Below are positions 49,288 through 64,000 of a DNA stretch of 64,000 nucleotides, one piece after another. The DNA comes from Ridgeia piscesae (taxonomy: Eukaryota; Annelida; Polychaeta; Sabellida; Siboglinidae): assembly GCA_025642075.2 (NCBI GenBank), contig JAODUO010001189.1, positions 51,001 to 115,000 on the forward strand, given 5' to 3'. A model generated the notes under the pieces. That model was not told where the DNA came from, did no database searches, and worked only from the letters and a program-made list of their open reading frames with translations. How positions within the stretch are numbered: position 1 is the first letter of the stretch; each line of letters starts with the position of its first letter. The translations under genes and the position numbers were made by a program.

Positions 49288-50786
49288 TATTTCATATTAC
49301 CTGGTATTTCACAGTAAAAGTAAACACGTTTTATTTATAATTCAGACGTTACTAGTGCATTCCAAATCCAAATATAACATGACCAATGTTACACAAGACC
49401 AATTAAACACTTTTACAAGAAAGTCTAAGCAGCAACCAATGCTTTGGTAGTCAGCAAAGCATCAAGGGAGAATGAATATGGTGGGCCACAGACTTAATGC
49501 TGATAAACAATAGCAACTGATTGTCTGGCAATGTGAACATCCTGGGAGCACACCCTTGGGGTATCTCAGGGCTGCTTTACAAATCATCACTGCTGTTACT
49601 GTGAATGGAGAGCTGTGATGCAATGTTGAATCATTGTTAGGCTATCCCTGCACTAGTCATTTAGTAAAATATATACATGTGGACTAAGATGACAGAATAT
49701 TGTGAGTATTCCACTTACGGATGTATAACTATGTCGCCATCTGGTTAGAAAGTTAGAAACCACCCACAACAACGGACCCTGACCCACAACCCTACATGGT
49801 CAGTGTAATTAGCTGTTGGACAGTAATAAAGGAAGTGTTCAATACAGCTTAAGTAATTAACTTTAATGGAATTAATGCATATCTGCATAACTACCAGGCA
49901 TTGCACTAAAGAAAGTTGATTTGTGGGTCTGCAGATACATTAACCATCAGACTTACAGACACTCAACATCAGGCCTTGAACAATTTAGAACTGCAAAATT
50001 ACTATGTATAAGTAGACATCCTTTTTTACACTAGATCTGTTCCTCACGTTGTTGGTAAAGATACTCATTTGAATTGGCCAAAGCCCAAAGGCAGTCAAAC
50101 AAACTAATTTAGGACATATCATCTAGGACATATGTGACTTGGGACATAAAGTCCCATTGGAGTTATAGACGTTATGTCCCAAGTCACTTATGTCCCAAAT
50201 ATTGTGGACGATATGTCCCAAAAATAAGATGCTAAGTTAGTAAGTAACAGTTATATATCAAAATCCAATGGACTTGATATGTTCTACAAAGAGTGCTAAT
50301 ATATCAACAGAGTTGTGTTAAGTTAAGTTCTAAAATAAAAAAAACTAGGATATATCGTCTAAGACACACACAAATATGTGACTTGGGACTGTGCTTGGGA
50401 CATAAAGTCCATTGCATTGATGGCCTACCAAGTTCAGTAACGTCTACCAACATCATTGAACATGTTTTACGATAATATAAAATTGAATGGAATTGACTGC
50501 TAGAAAATAAACTGATGTTATTTGCCTGGGCGTTGATTGCACTTGTTCGAGTATACGAACTGTCTAACGGCATAACGTCCACTGATCGACACTGCTTAAT
50601 GTGTAATTAGTTCTAAGTGAGAGTAAAGCCATTATAATATAATTGTTGATGACACTTACCCCCCGGCGCCGCGCCATGTTCAATCGAAGCTGGAGCAGAA
50701 CCTCGCCGCTCAAAACGACGCTGGCTGCCACTTCTATCATTGCCATCACGCTCGCGTCCTCTAAATCGTCCTCGCCTCAAAAACAT
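34853..50786 (-). CDS. TATDN2: TATDN2-like TatD-family metal-dependent DNase, seven exons, very long N-terminus
   Basis: Exons in transcript order (minus strand): 50786-50660, 48305-45405, 45043-42755, 41179-41011, 36685-36556, 35719-35501, 34993-34853 (TAG). All junctions are GT-AG, phases agree, and the sum is 5976 nt, encoding 1991 residues. The C-terminal ~270 residues are the TatD TIM-barrel nuclease with every expected metal ligand: DSHCHLDF (HxH, about residue 1723), VAVGEIGLDYS, VIHSRESE, KIHRHCFTG and LLIETDTPYF. The N-terminal ~1700 residues are low-complexity: an Arg/Gly-rich exon 1 (MFLRRGRFRGRERDG), a 14-copy 32-residue repeat in exon 2, and Pro-rich and Ser-rich stretches in exon 3. 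Vertebrate TATDN2 also has a long disordered N-terminus, but as I recall it is under half this size. Intron 4 (about 4.3 kb) holds an antisense CR1 LINE, and intron 3 a minisatellite. The gene is convergent with SLC35B4. The start is the only in-frame ATG before a clean donor, but an upstream non-coding exon is possible. Confidence 0.93.
35762..36053. mobile_element. hAT-type MITE, complete copy, TATDN2 intron 6
   Basis: 292 bp with ends CATAGCTTTATGTAGA and (minus strand) CAGAGCTTTATGCAGG. It is flanked by a perfect 8-bp duplication GTGCAGAC (35754-35761 and 36054-36061), the length produced by hAT transposases. Contains repeated gacgggtaaaaa and gtcacatgtgtgtttgtagt. Confidence 0.8.
36255..36518. 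mobile_element. hAT-type MITE, second diverged copy, TATDN2 intron 5
   Basis: Starts CATAGCTTTACGCAGAG and ends ..tataaggccctg. It shares gtcatttggatgggtaga, gtcagttatgccttgaaaat and gtcacatgtgtgtttgtag with the complete copy 500 bp away. The flanking 8 bp (gcgtgcgt, gcaagcgc) are only partly alike, so it is older. Confidence 0.7.
37274..38343 (+). pseudogene. CR1 ORF1: PHD-like Cys domain plus SGNH esterase, frameshifted
   Basis: The first frame (MAPGKRQVKARRHLVCNHC...) carries spaced cysteines CNHC, CGKTW and CLGC of a PHD-like finger, then a basic Lys/Arg/Thr-rich linker. The frame shifts near 37770-37800 (RRSYSEAVIEGA continues in the second frame). The second half is an SGNH/GDSL hydrolase: MGDSILRK (nucleophile Ser), LVHVGTNNADRDG and DGLHLSGKG (catalytic Asp and His). 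Such PHD plus esterase ORF1s are known in CR1-like LINEs. Catalytic residues remain although the frame is broken. Confidence 0.8.
38325..40349 (+). pseudogene. CR1 ORF2: truncated AP endonuclease plus reverse transcriptase
   Basis: Starts overlapping the ORF1 end. Endonuclease motifs: CVCLNARCIVNKRNEL, ITESWATPDI, RKDRLGRRGGGVILYI and VGLVYRSPN. An internal deletion after ENEK (about 38805) removes the rest of the endonuclease and the linker, and a stop follows at 38826. RT resumes at 38852: KSPGVDGIPP, NYRPVSLTS, IIYLDF then TAA (39287) then KAFDKVPH, SGVPQGSVLGP, KFADDTKVF. A one-base slip near 39665 precedes KCKCLHTGHGNED, after which the frame runs open to the stop at 40349 (RRAGYT). Confidence 0.85.
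41180..42369 (-). repeat. Minisatellite in TATDN2 intron 3, about 22 copies of a ~53-bp unit derived from the exon 4 splice junction
   Basis: The unit CTAACACAGTAGAGAACACA (plus strand) recurs about 22 times with spacers ending in variants of cgtcatctaccacatgcc. Read on the minus strand, each unit contains tactgtgttag followed by CCGGCATGTGG-like sequence, which is the real acceptor and first bases of exon 4 (41179 downward). Most units then carry gtgttgt|gtaagt or gtgagg, resembling a 5' splice site. Exon 4 itself begins inside the terminal unit. The far end runs directly into a hAT-type MITE at 42370. Confidence 0.9.
42370..42612. mobile_element. hAT-type MITE, third copy, right end lost, TATDN2 intron 3
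   Basis: Starts CATAGCTTTATGCAGACCC directly at the end of the minisatellite. It follows the other copies through ccataga, gtcagttatgcctta and gtcacatgtgtgtt to about aatagttaacata, but lacks the right inverted repeat. Confidence 0.7.
46117..47436 (-). repeat. TATDN2: Coding tandem repeat in TATDN2 exon 2: 14 x 32 residues (96 bp)
   Basis: On the minus strand this stretch encodes about 14 imperfect 32-residue units (protein residues ~333-772). The consensus reads roughly NSEHGTNAENLGSRERVV followed by DPKxKTGxGQRRQ. Frame is kept across all units although individual units differ at many positions. The last two units are a few residues shorter. Units are highly charged (R, K, E, D, Q) and low in hydrophobics, so disorder is expected. 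Function unknown. Confidence 0.88.
48808..48880. repeat. Perfect hairpin, 34-bp arms, 5-nt loop, TATDN2 intron 1
   Basis: 48808-48841 (aatttaatagttaacattac...) is exactly reverse-complemented at 48847-48880, loop tgtgc. Confidence 0.92.
49237..49281. repeat. (AT)n microsatellite, TATDN2 intron 1
   Basis: An uninterrupted tatata run. Intron 1 (48306-50659) otherwise holds only the hairpins listed and nothing recognisable as coding. Confidence 0.95.
50126..50195. repeat. Imperfect inverted repeat ggacatatgtgacttgggac
   Basis: Arms of ~28 bp at 50126-50153 and 50168-50195 with two or three mismatches. The same gtgacttgggac...gggacataaagtcc words recur at 50377-50411, so this is a local repeat in TATDN2 intron 1. 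Confidence 0.7.
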
Positions 50787-51503
50787 TGTTAATTAATGTA
50801 GCACCATTGCCCATGAAACAGGCACAAAGTATTGTCAACAAAGTTCGATGTCTAATGGTAGAAACTTTCACGGTTCCAATTACAAGAAGACACTCAACTT
50901 GGGCCACGAGAGCATTCAACGTCTGCGCATCCAGTTTGCATTTCCCTCCTTTAAATCTATAGTAGCCCCACCATGCGGCGAAATGAAGACTACCGCTTCA
51001 AAGCTATTTAAAAATAACCCATCGTTTAAAATTCTAAAATACCCAAAGAAACATAAGATAATCATTGATACATTGAGGTAGTTAATTTTATTAAATGACG
51101 TTAGTCATAAATTATGTTGGTAGCAACAAAAACAACCAAATCAAACTGTAAGATGTTCATTGGATTTATTATTTCACAATATTATATTCATTGGCCTATA
51201 GCTATAACTCTATCACTTTAATATTATTACACAAGACTACCTCCTCTCATGCGACGGGGTCTATTCGCTTTTTCAATCTCTCCCTTAGACTATAACTGAC
51301 CTAGCTCTGATCTACAAATTGGTGTTGTGTTTGAACAAACTTGCGTGCGTGCACGCGCGTGGGTGTAATTTTAGGATGTCCAAAGAAAACGAGCGCGTTC
51401 CTCACAGCAAATCTACAAGCGCATATCCTAGCGAAAATACAAATAACTCTTTTTTCCTCTTCATTTCTCCAGTATTCTTTCTTTTTGTTACTTTTGCCTT
51501 TTT

Positions 51504-51535
<32 letters not shown>

Positions 51536-52489
51536 TCCTTCCTTCCTTTCTTTCTTCCTTCCTTCCTTTCTTTCTTCCTTCCTTACGTCATTCTTTCTTT
51601 CTTTCTTTAAGAAATTATTTCTTTAAGAAATCATAAATGTTATCCTTTCTTTCATCAATGACCTCTTTTTTGTTTATTTATCAGTAGATCTGTAGGCCTA
51701 TGCGTATTTTATGGGTGAATTAGGCACATATGCCAATGCGTAGACAATTTTATTAAGCAAAATGCACCATCTGAAAACTGTGCTAATCTATGCAGCTAAA
51801 CTTATTATATTTATATTGGTCTGGTATGCGTGATGTATGTCTGATTACCGGACGTAACCGTTTTACCGATGAAAAAACAGGTATGAAATGTCAATACATA
51901 TGCTAGCGATCAGCAGGATTGGCGAAGCAGCAGGATTTACAAAGCAGCCAATGATGATTCTTTCCTATATCTAACGTCGGTTCAGTTTTCAAACTTCACA
52001 CACCTTTATAAGTGAAACTGACAAAAAGAAGTGTTTCATTGACGGAGCCGATACGCTTAGGTGTGTGTCAATATATGTTTGACCAATTGTCTTTCTGCGG
52101 TCCAAACAGTTAGTTTGGTAAGGTTTAAATTTAAATTTTTCGTCAAGAATGTACACATAATATTATATCAGGGACTTACCTGGATGTTTGTATTCAATGG
52201 TCCTCGGAACCCCAGCGTTCTGCTGAGGGTCCCAAGCCTATAGCACCGATCCTTCTTTTTAATTATAAGTGTTGTTTTCTAAATATCACAAATTATACAA
52301 GTCACGTAGCCTAAACACGGTTATTTTCAGTTTAGTTGTTAGTATATTAATGACTTGATAAAAATACCTTTTTACAATAATATGTTTTATTTATTGATGT
52401 TTCCCCTTGATAATCAGTGTAGTTTTGGAAGTTAGAGCAGCCTTTGTCCCTTTGAAGAAGGTGTGCTAATCTCCTAGAGGTATTGGCTT
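50787..52489. other. TATDN2 upstream region
   Basis: A plus-strand ORF (50848-51081, 77 residues, MSNGRNFHGSNYKKTLNLGH...) begins 62 bp from the TATDN2 start and points away from it. It could be a divergent transcript, but nothing recognises it. The rest is AT-rich with the CTTT run. Confidence 0.3.
51494..51612 (+). repeat. (CTTT)n/(CTTC)n microsatellite
   Basis: Pyrimidine-only tetranucleotide run between the TATDN2 5' end and the 2.5-kb element. Confidence 0.95.
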
Positions 52490-52690
52490 GTTACGTGGAT
52501 TCCTCGATTTTAGGTAATAATCCCATTTGAAATAAAAAAAAATCGATGCCAAAGGACAGCGAAGGGAAGTCCCTATATCCTGTCACTCAATGAATCAGGC
52601 AGCCAGTTAATGGTACCCTCATAATTATCAAGGATTGGGGAGGGGGGGCAATGCCCAGGCCCTTCCCTGTCTGGCTAGGCCACTGTTTCT
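52490..52690 (+). repeat. Interspersed repeat copy, related to 62500-62760
   Basis: Shared blocks listed for the copy at 62500. The copy here contains gaagggaagtccctatatcc and tgtcactcaatgaatcaggc. Confidence 0.45.
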
Positions 52691-52774
52691 ATGCGTATAT
52701 ATGATGCAGGGTCTTGCATCCCGTAAACCATTGCGTGTACAGTGTATAGTTTGAACAATATATTTAAGCCTTAC

Positions 52775-52812
<38 letters not shown>

Positions 52813-52946
52813 TTTATTTATTGGGTGGTGAGTGCCTATGTTTCCGCGCCGTATGTCATTGCTGGAAGTATGTATGAATTGTAGATTTATCTTTTCAAGC
52901 ACGTTCCAATGTTACCCCTGAAGATGTCGCTGTGCTTGGTGATTTA

Positions 52947-55446
52947 TAGTGCGTCGGCAATTGTAAAGGAAGCATATTTTAGGGTATAATCTTGGCAACA
53001 GGTTTTAAAATCATCTAAATAGTGTATAGAACGTAAAAACAAACTACAACACAGTAAGCAGTTATGGTGATGACATTGGATAGTTTGGTGGATAGCAATA
53101 TATACCAATGTACATTTTAACTTCACTAACATTCATATATCCGCCATTCTTAAAGATGGCGTCCGGCTCAGCCATTTACCCATATCTTAAGAACTATGTA
53201 ATCTAGAGCCAAACAAATGATGGCAAGATGTAAGGTTTTTACATATGATTATTTAAATTGTAATACTTTTAACCTTTACTGACTTTCAAATATCCATCAT
53301 TTTGTAATATCCGCCATTTTATAAGATGGCTTCAGACAAAATATATTATTTTCACAGCTGAAGTTGAGGTCTAAGAGTATTTTTAGAAGCGTTGATATGT
53401 TGTATTACGTTTGAATTTAAGACATTCAAATGTCTGCCATTGCTAAAAATAGCGCCCACCAAATCATATTATTTACAAATCTTCAGAGAGCCTATTATAT
53501 TATGTGTCGTAATATCTATGTATCATCGAAATTTGAAGCTGATGTGAAAATATAAGTGTTTTCAGGCGACGTTTCTAAAGATGTTATCTAGATATTCTGT
53601 ATAACGGACGGCCAATTCAAATTATTAAAAACAAACAATCCATACTACGAACTCCCGAGCTGTCCCCCCCCCCGACGTCCACCGACACTGCCCTATACAA
53701 CCTGTAGCCACACTTGATGATCATGGACATGCATCAAAATTTGCAATATTTTTTAATGCACAGCTGCACTGCGTCAGCTGCAAAACTGAACCAGTACTGA
53801 ATTCTGGTGCTGGTGTTTCCTTGGTTTGCACTGACAACAACCGGCCACCGTGCTGGTGCTATCCAGGCTCCAGAGATTTGGGGATGATTGGGTCTAAGAC
53901 TACATCCAGTGATCAAACATTCGCCTGCACATGTGCTCGCCTTGTATGTTCCAACCATACACCATGGGTACGCGGGAGCTTGTTTAATCCTTGTTCATGT
54001 CTCAGTAATTTGAAAAGTACCACCAGACATTTTTCACATGGGTAATGTAGAGCCACACAGGACATAATGGTGTGCACAAGAACTCTTCATAGCCCTTGAC
54101 CACTTCAGTGGACTGTTCTGCTCCTTCTGCAAATCCAGCCATTGCAGCAAGTACAGTTCAGAAGATGGAAGAAATGCTGTGAAGCTGGTACCCACGTGTC
54201 GCTCCCAGCGAAGAGCCAAGAGCACGATATCATGTTGGGAGTATAGGTAGACTATTAATTTGTTTCTGCAATTTCCACAATATGTTGAATCATGCAACTA
54301 TTCGCTTCTTTGAGTATATTCACACTTGTAGACACAGGGCAGTCGGAGTTTGTCTTAACATCATTGCGTGTCACGGTCACTAGGTTCTCGGCAGTTCTCA
54401 TGTCGAAGACATTTTGAGCCAGGTATAGAAGTCTGATGCACGTTGAATCATCTACTATGTTGGATCGTATTCCCTTGGAATTGCCTCTGCACTGTGATGA
54501 TTCCTTCAATGAGGATACTTTCGTATAACTGTCAAATATAACCTTCACTTGGTCATGACCTCGAGCTTTTGATTGGATGAGCTTAACATATGATTTGTCA
54601 TCGTCTTTGTTCTTGACCGCCACCAACACCCTGCAAGGCTGTCATTCCGTCTACTATGAGACAGCATCTCTATTGGATGGATTTATAAAATAGCTTATGG
54701 GGTTGTGCCACTTTTGGCCTGCACAATATTCTCCAGCAACTGTTACTTTGTCATTTGTTAGATGGCTCGATTTATTTGGTTCCATCAACATCCAGTTTCT
54801 GTATGCAAATTCGTAAGTGCCAATTATTGCTTTCAAGTCAAATCTTTTGAAGATCGTGTTGTAGCTAGCATCCTGAGAAAAAATTGTGATGTTGCCTTCA
54901 GAATCTCAGTCTCTGAGCCAACTTTCTATTCCATCTACTTTGCAGTTACACTACACGACAGCACGATTCCTTTGTCATCTTGGTGCTTATCATATGATTG
55001 TCAAGTGAAAAGGTTTTGTAAAACTTTCCAGAAGACAGGTGAAAGTTTGTAGAAGCCAAGATGCGCTTCACAATGCCGTGCAATTGCAGAGGATGTTGGA
55101 TGGGGTGGGGAAGGGGTCGATGAACATATTGGGAGTTTTCAATATGCTATGGCATAATTTTGTAAGGCAGACAATTCCAAAAATGGGTTATCTGAAATCT
55201 ACGTCCCATAGAACACATATCCACATACCACAATTATTTCTCTATATGAAACAGTTATTAACGCACGGCGAAATAAAATTTGGCGGCCATTTTTAAAATG
55301 ACCGTTAAATCACTATGGGACCAAATAAAAATGGCAACAAGGGTTTTTAAGTTCTATATACTATTTAGATGATTTTAAAACCTGTTGCCAAGATTATACC
55401 CAAAAACATGACAAGATTGAATTATTTGACATTTACCGACGGACTA
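52947..55446. mobile_element. 2.5-kb DNA-transposon-like element with ~100-bp terminal inverted repeats
   Basis: Left 52982-53040 and right 55343-55401 are inverted copies matching at 57 of 59 positions (core ggtataatcttggcaacagg). Outward similarity continues to tagtgcgtcggcaa (left, 52947) and tagtccgtcggtaaa (right, read on the minus strand, from 55446), with indels. The interior holds the decayed gene at 53755-54660 and AT-rich sequence with repeated ccgccatttttaaaatggc palindromes (53144-53460, 55280-55305). No clear target-site duplication could be recognised. Confidence 0.65.
53755..54660 (-). pseudogene. Decayed gene of a multi-copy invertebrate family of unknown function
   Basis: Minus-strand translation in shifting frames gives, in order: a VDGMTALQ-like start (about 54655), VKVIFDSYTKVSSLKESS followed by RGN (about 54530), DDSTCIR with DMRTAENL, SCMIQHIVEIAET, VYLYSQHDIVLLALR (about 54240), YEEFLCT (about 54085), KLPRTHGVWLEHTRRAHVQA (about 53960), and ETPAPEFSTGSVLQLTQCSC (about 53800). 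From memory this order resembles large proteins present in many copies in coral and mollusc genomes, which have DGMA.L, FDVY..SIK, ADTRM.LH, D.DVLVLAL and PAPEALIELTxCxC blocks. At least four frameshifts or stops break it here. Its position between inverted repeats suggests it was element cargo. Function unknown. Confidence 0.6.
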
Positions 55447-55539
55447 GATGGCGAATGCTGTCCATCCGGCGATGGCGAATGGTGTTCATCTCTTGTTTTG
55501 GTGTTTATCTGGTGCTGTATTTCTGTCCCAGGTAAATGT

Positions 55540-55540
<1 letters not shown>

Positions 55541-55626
<86 letters not shown>
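55541..55626. repeat. (TA)n microsatellite
   Basis: About 42 TA units. An (AT)n run of similar type is at 52772-52810, just left of the 2.5-kb element. Confidence 0.95.
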
Positions 55627-55629
<3 letters not shown>

Positions 55630-55733
55630 GTTTGCCGTTCTACGTAATGCCACGAACACAAACCTTTTAAGTTTTATGGCATACCAACATCAACTTCCGT
55701 TGTACAAGTCATAGATATAGCCATACTTTAAAA

Positions 55734-55801
55734 AGTGCCGATTTTCTCATGGCTTTAGATAGCGTCTAATTTATTTGAACGACATTTGAATTTCTAACGG
55801 C

Positions 55802-55895
<94 letters not shown>

Positions 55896-55904
55896 ACATT
55901 ATAC

Positions 55905-55964
<60 letters not shown>

Positions 55965-56029
55965 GCCGTTGAAAATTTATTAGCAAATAAATTAGACGCT
56001 ATCCTAAAGCCATGTAGAAAATCGGCACT
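55734..56029. mobile_element. Hairpin element: ~70-bp inverted repeats around a long (TA)n block
   Basis: Left arm agtgccgattttctcatggc...cggcgaata (55734-55804) is inverted at 55962-56029 with a few differences and indels; both share atagcgtctaatttattt. The middle is (TA)n split by cctacattatacctg. Looks like a MITE whose centre became a microsatellite. Confidence 0.65.
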
Positions 56030-56376
56030 GACAAAGGTCAAAGGCTCTCTAGAAATGGATTAATTAAGTATCACGGATACATAAGTAGATAACACTCAAT
56101 ACTAATAGATCAATACATTTTAATAGCAATATAATCCAAGAAGGCGGATAAAAGTTCAAAGAGGCAGACCTCGGCGCCTGGCAGGAGATGCTCTTACAAT
56201 AAAAGACATAGTAATGCAATAACTCCTTTCAATATGTATCATTTCAAGCGCACGGTCACTAGCACATTTATAAGTCTTTATTTTACAAAATAATAATATT
56301 TGTTCAGATAAAAAACGACCGTGAAAATTCGATGGTCTTGTTTATTAATTAATGTTATGTTCTGTCAATACTGACA

Positions 56377-59505
<3,129 letters not shown>

Positions 59506-59518
59506 CTCAGCAGCGCAC

Positions 59519-59519
<1 letters not shown>

Positions 59520-59601
<82 letters not shown>
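59520..59601. repeat. (AT)n(AATA)n directly beside the most 5' P450 exon
   Basis: The tract begins within about 15 bp of the presumed acceptor of the exon 59331-59505. Confidence 0.95.
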
Positions 59602-59859
59602 ATAACAGTATTTGTCTACGCCATATCTCTAGCGATAAAACCATTCAGAGGCGCGTTACACTTTACATGAATATACAGATTACCTTAAAATAACAAACAG
59701 AGACGTAGTTGTAAAATAAATAGATCAGTAAAAAAAATTCAATATAAATAAATAATATTAGTCTTAATAATACTAATATTGATAAATAATAGTTAATTAT
59801 ATTACAATTTAAAATAAATAAATAATAAAATAGTTGATAAATAGTAGATATTAAAAATA

Positions 59860-61875
59860 GTAGATATTAAAAATAAGCAAGCGGCAGTTGTTCCAGGGGC
59901 GTGGAGCAGCACTCGAAAATGCCTTTTATCCTTGCGTACGTAGTCTGCATCGTGGAACCTCCAGCGGAGCGTAGCGCACGGGGCGGTTGGTAACGAATTA
60001 GTAGGTCGGTTATGTATGATGCAGCTAGTCCATGAAGGTTTCGAAACGTCAACAGTAACAATTTGTACTCGATCCGCTGTTTGATCGGAAGCCAGTGAAG
60101 ATCGATTAAAAGAGCAGTGATGTGGTCGTGTTTCTTCGTTTTGGTTATGAGCCGGGCAGCAGCGTTTTGTACTCTTTGAAGTTTGGTAAGAAGGTGGTCG
60201 GAAATGCCGTATAGCAGGCAGTTTGCGTTGTCAAGGCGAGACGTAACGTAAGTATGAATCATAATTTCTGTTGTTTTCCGATCGAGAAGATTTCGGATTT
60301 TTCCAGTACTATGGAAATGGAAATAGACTACACGACAAATGTGCTGCACTTGGTTATTCATGCTTAGAGCATCATCGAAGAAAATGCCAATGTTCTTGGC
60401 AACGGTGGACACTGGCACAATGGTATCACCAAGTTCTATGTGCGGCATAGAAAGTTTGATCTTTATATGTAGCGTTCACATCACAATAATTTCAGTATTT
60501 GTAGCATTGCATTTCAGTTTATTTCATATTAATCCAATCTTGTAATACTGCGACACAATCTTGGATGCGCGCGACTGCCTGGATTGTGTCTTCGTCTGAG
60601 TGCGGACTGAACGCGAGATACAGTTGGATGTCATCAGCATACAGGTGAACGTTTATCCCGTGTCGACGTGCGATATCACCGAGTGGAGCAGTGTAGCAAA
60701 TAAACATGAGCGGGGCCGAGAACGGAACCTTGCGGAACGCCGAACACCACTGGATGTTCCGCGGATATTCTGCCGCGCATTTGAATACGTTGGCTTCGAT
60801 TCACCAAATACGACTCAAACCATGCAAGACATGTTGCAGTTATTCCACACCGATCTCTGAGGCGGGTTAACATGATTGTGTGATCGATCGTATCGAATGC
60901 TGCTGATAGATCTAGTAGCACTAGTATGGCAGCCTTGCGCTCATCTAGAATACAGAGCAAGTCATTGCGTACTTTCAGCAGTGCTGTCTCTGTGTTGTGG
61001 TTTGGACGATAAGCAGATTGCATTTGCTCATATAGATCGTTGTCTGACAAATATTTAGAGAAACGGACAGCAACGACCTTCTCTACGATTTTGGACACAA
61101 AACACAGGTTTGACACTGGACGATAGTTCTTGACATCGTTTGCATCAAGCGTTGTTTTCTTCAGCAACAGAGTTATGAGAGCCTTTTTAAAGGTGGAAGG
61201 GAAAACTCCTGTCGCAATCGACACGTTCACAATATCAGCGATGACTGGTGCTAGGCTGGATAAGTTGGCCTTCAGCAGATGAGTAGGAATCTGATCCAAC
61301 TTGCACGATATGCAGGCTGATTTGCTGACCAATTTGGTGATCTCGTCAGTTGAGGTGGGCATGAACGATGACAGATACAAGGAAATACCACAGGGCTCAT
61401 TGGGACGCATAGCTACGCGTCTGATGATATCAATTTTGTCTATGAAATAGATGCTGAATTCATCTAGCAATTATCCCAGGTGTTCATTGGGCAATGTTGG
61501 CAGTCGTTTTGTATGCAACAGAGAATCCACTGTCCGGAAAAGGGCTTTTGGGTTGCAAGCCTGGTCCTTGATTTGGTTGGCATAGAACTCGGACTTGGCA
61601 GTGTAGAGCATCTTCCTAGCAATGTCTCTTTTGTTCATGAAGATTTTCCGGTCGACGGTCAACCTGGACAACCTCCATCGCCGCTCCATCATTCGTTTCT
61701 CCTTCCTCGCTGAAAGAATGTCGTCGTTGACCCAAGGTGCAGCTGGGCGGATAGTGAGCCATTTAGTTTCATGAAATGACGGTGCATGTTTCTCAAGAAG
61801 GTCACCCAGAACGTCATTGTATTGTGTTACATTCTCCTGTAATAATCGTTCCTGATTTTGGTATAAGTCAGAATT
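59860..61875 (-). mobile_element. LINE (CR1/L2-like), 5'-truncated, upstream of the P450 exons
   Basis: Minus-strand translation from about 61860 reads through the endonuclease-RT linker (WLTIRPAAPWVNDDILSARK, then RRWRLSRLTVDRKIFMNKRD), a stop at 61471, and RT: NYRPVSNLCFVSKIVEKVV, QSAYRPNHNTETALL, LLDLSAAFDTIDH and FGVPQGSVLGP. It then frameshifts near 60690 to YADDIQLYLAFS, and ends with LHWLPIKQRIEYKLLLLTF and SYITDLLIRYQPPRALRS. The 3' end is AT-rich with a duplicated agatattaaaaatagt. Truncated at 5' against an (AT)n block. It is in the same orientation as the P450, presumably in one of its introns if further exons lie beyond the window. Confidence 0.85.
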
Positions 61876-61878
61876 CTC

Positions 61879-63447
<1,569 letters not shown>

Positions 63448-64000
63448 AACATATAGCTATCAACAGCCTGCTACGATACACCACAACATTCTCACGAAGG
63501 CTGTTGCACAAAATAAGGTAGAGCCAAGGGTCAGCCTCTCGCTGAAACTTGTAGCGGGGGAAGAGCGTGCGGGAAAACGTGATAAATTTAGGGTAGGCCT
63601 ATATTTCCTTATTTTATTTATTCATTCACATATCTTCTACTTGTTGGCTAGGCAGTAACATTGGATCCGTTTTGCATTCACACGAATGAATCAAAGTGTC
63701 TTGATTATTCACACGAATTATGCAGATCTAGAGCAGCATCAAACATTATTTCTCGTTAGGTGTTGGTCAAACGACATCAACACTAACACAATGGACAGTG
63801 AGATTAACACAAATGATACAGAAAGAGCGTCAGTTCTGCCACCAAAGCGATAGACTTGCACCTCTATGAGGATGATATGAGACGGTTGATTGCCATATGC
63901 TGCGTGCGGTTGCTACTGTCGCTCCTAAACCCCGTTGTTTTAAAAACGACAAACAAACCCTGCACATGTTGTAAAATGACATAAATGTGTTACTATGCTA

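Overview
This is a eukaryotic, intron-rich, AT-rich animal window with no operons or prokaryotic features. Three conserved animal genes can be assembled exon by exon: SLC35B4 (+ strand, 11697-29320), TATDN2 (- strand, 34853-50786) and the 3' half of a mitochondrial-clan cytochrome P450 (- strand, 56377-59505). The gene set, long introns, CR1/L2-type LINEs, abundant AT/AC/TACA microsatellites and a multi-copy invertebrate element family suggest a lophotrochozoan, most likely a mollusc. That assignment is inference, not proof.

Layout. 1-8.8 kb is mostly non-coding, with a perfect 53-bp-arm hairpin and a few weak exon-like ORFs. 8.9-10.7 kb is a decayed LINE. 11.7-29.3 kb is SLC35B4 with ten exons. 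Its introns carry a second LINE, a TTAA-flanked 2.2-kb element with long inverted repeats, and two nested TA-flanked elements. 29.3-34.85 kb is the tail-to-tail intergenic space and inferred 3' UTRs, with a 511-bp inverted-repeat element. 34.85-50.8 kb is TATDN2 with seven exons; its introns hold an antisense CR1 LINE with esterase-bearing ORF1, hAT-type MITEs and a large minisatellite. 52.9-55.4 kb is a 2.5-kb element with about 100-bp terminal inverted repeats enclosing a decayed gene of an uncharacterised multi-copy family. 56.4-59.5 kb is the P450, with a fourth LINE at 59.9-61.9 kb upstream of its most 5' visible exon. 62-64 kb is mostly AT microsatellites.

The most interesting points follow. 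(1) SLC35B4 has a previously unremarked second copy of exon 3 (17497-17599), with exactly the same length (103 nt) and splice phases as the canonical exon 3 (19965-20067) and its own splice sites, so it looks like a mutually exclusive exon altering a transmembrane segment. (2) SLC35B4 exon 4 carries a single frameshift in an otherwise intact gene. (3) TATDN2 intron 3 is filled by a 22-copy minisatellite whose unit is an amplified copy of the intron 3/exon 4 splice junction, carrying acceptor and donor sequences. (4) TATDN2 encodes about 1991 residues, far longer than I recall for vertebrate forms, with a 14-copy 32-residue repeat before the conserved TatD nuclease domain. (5) The 2.5-kb inverted-repeat element suggests that the multi-copy gene family is carried by a DNA transposon.
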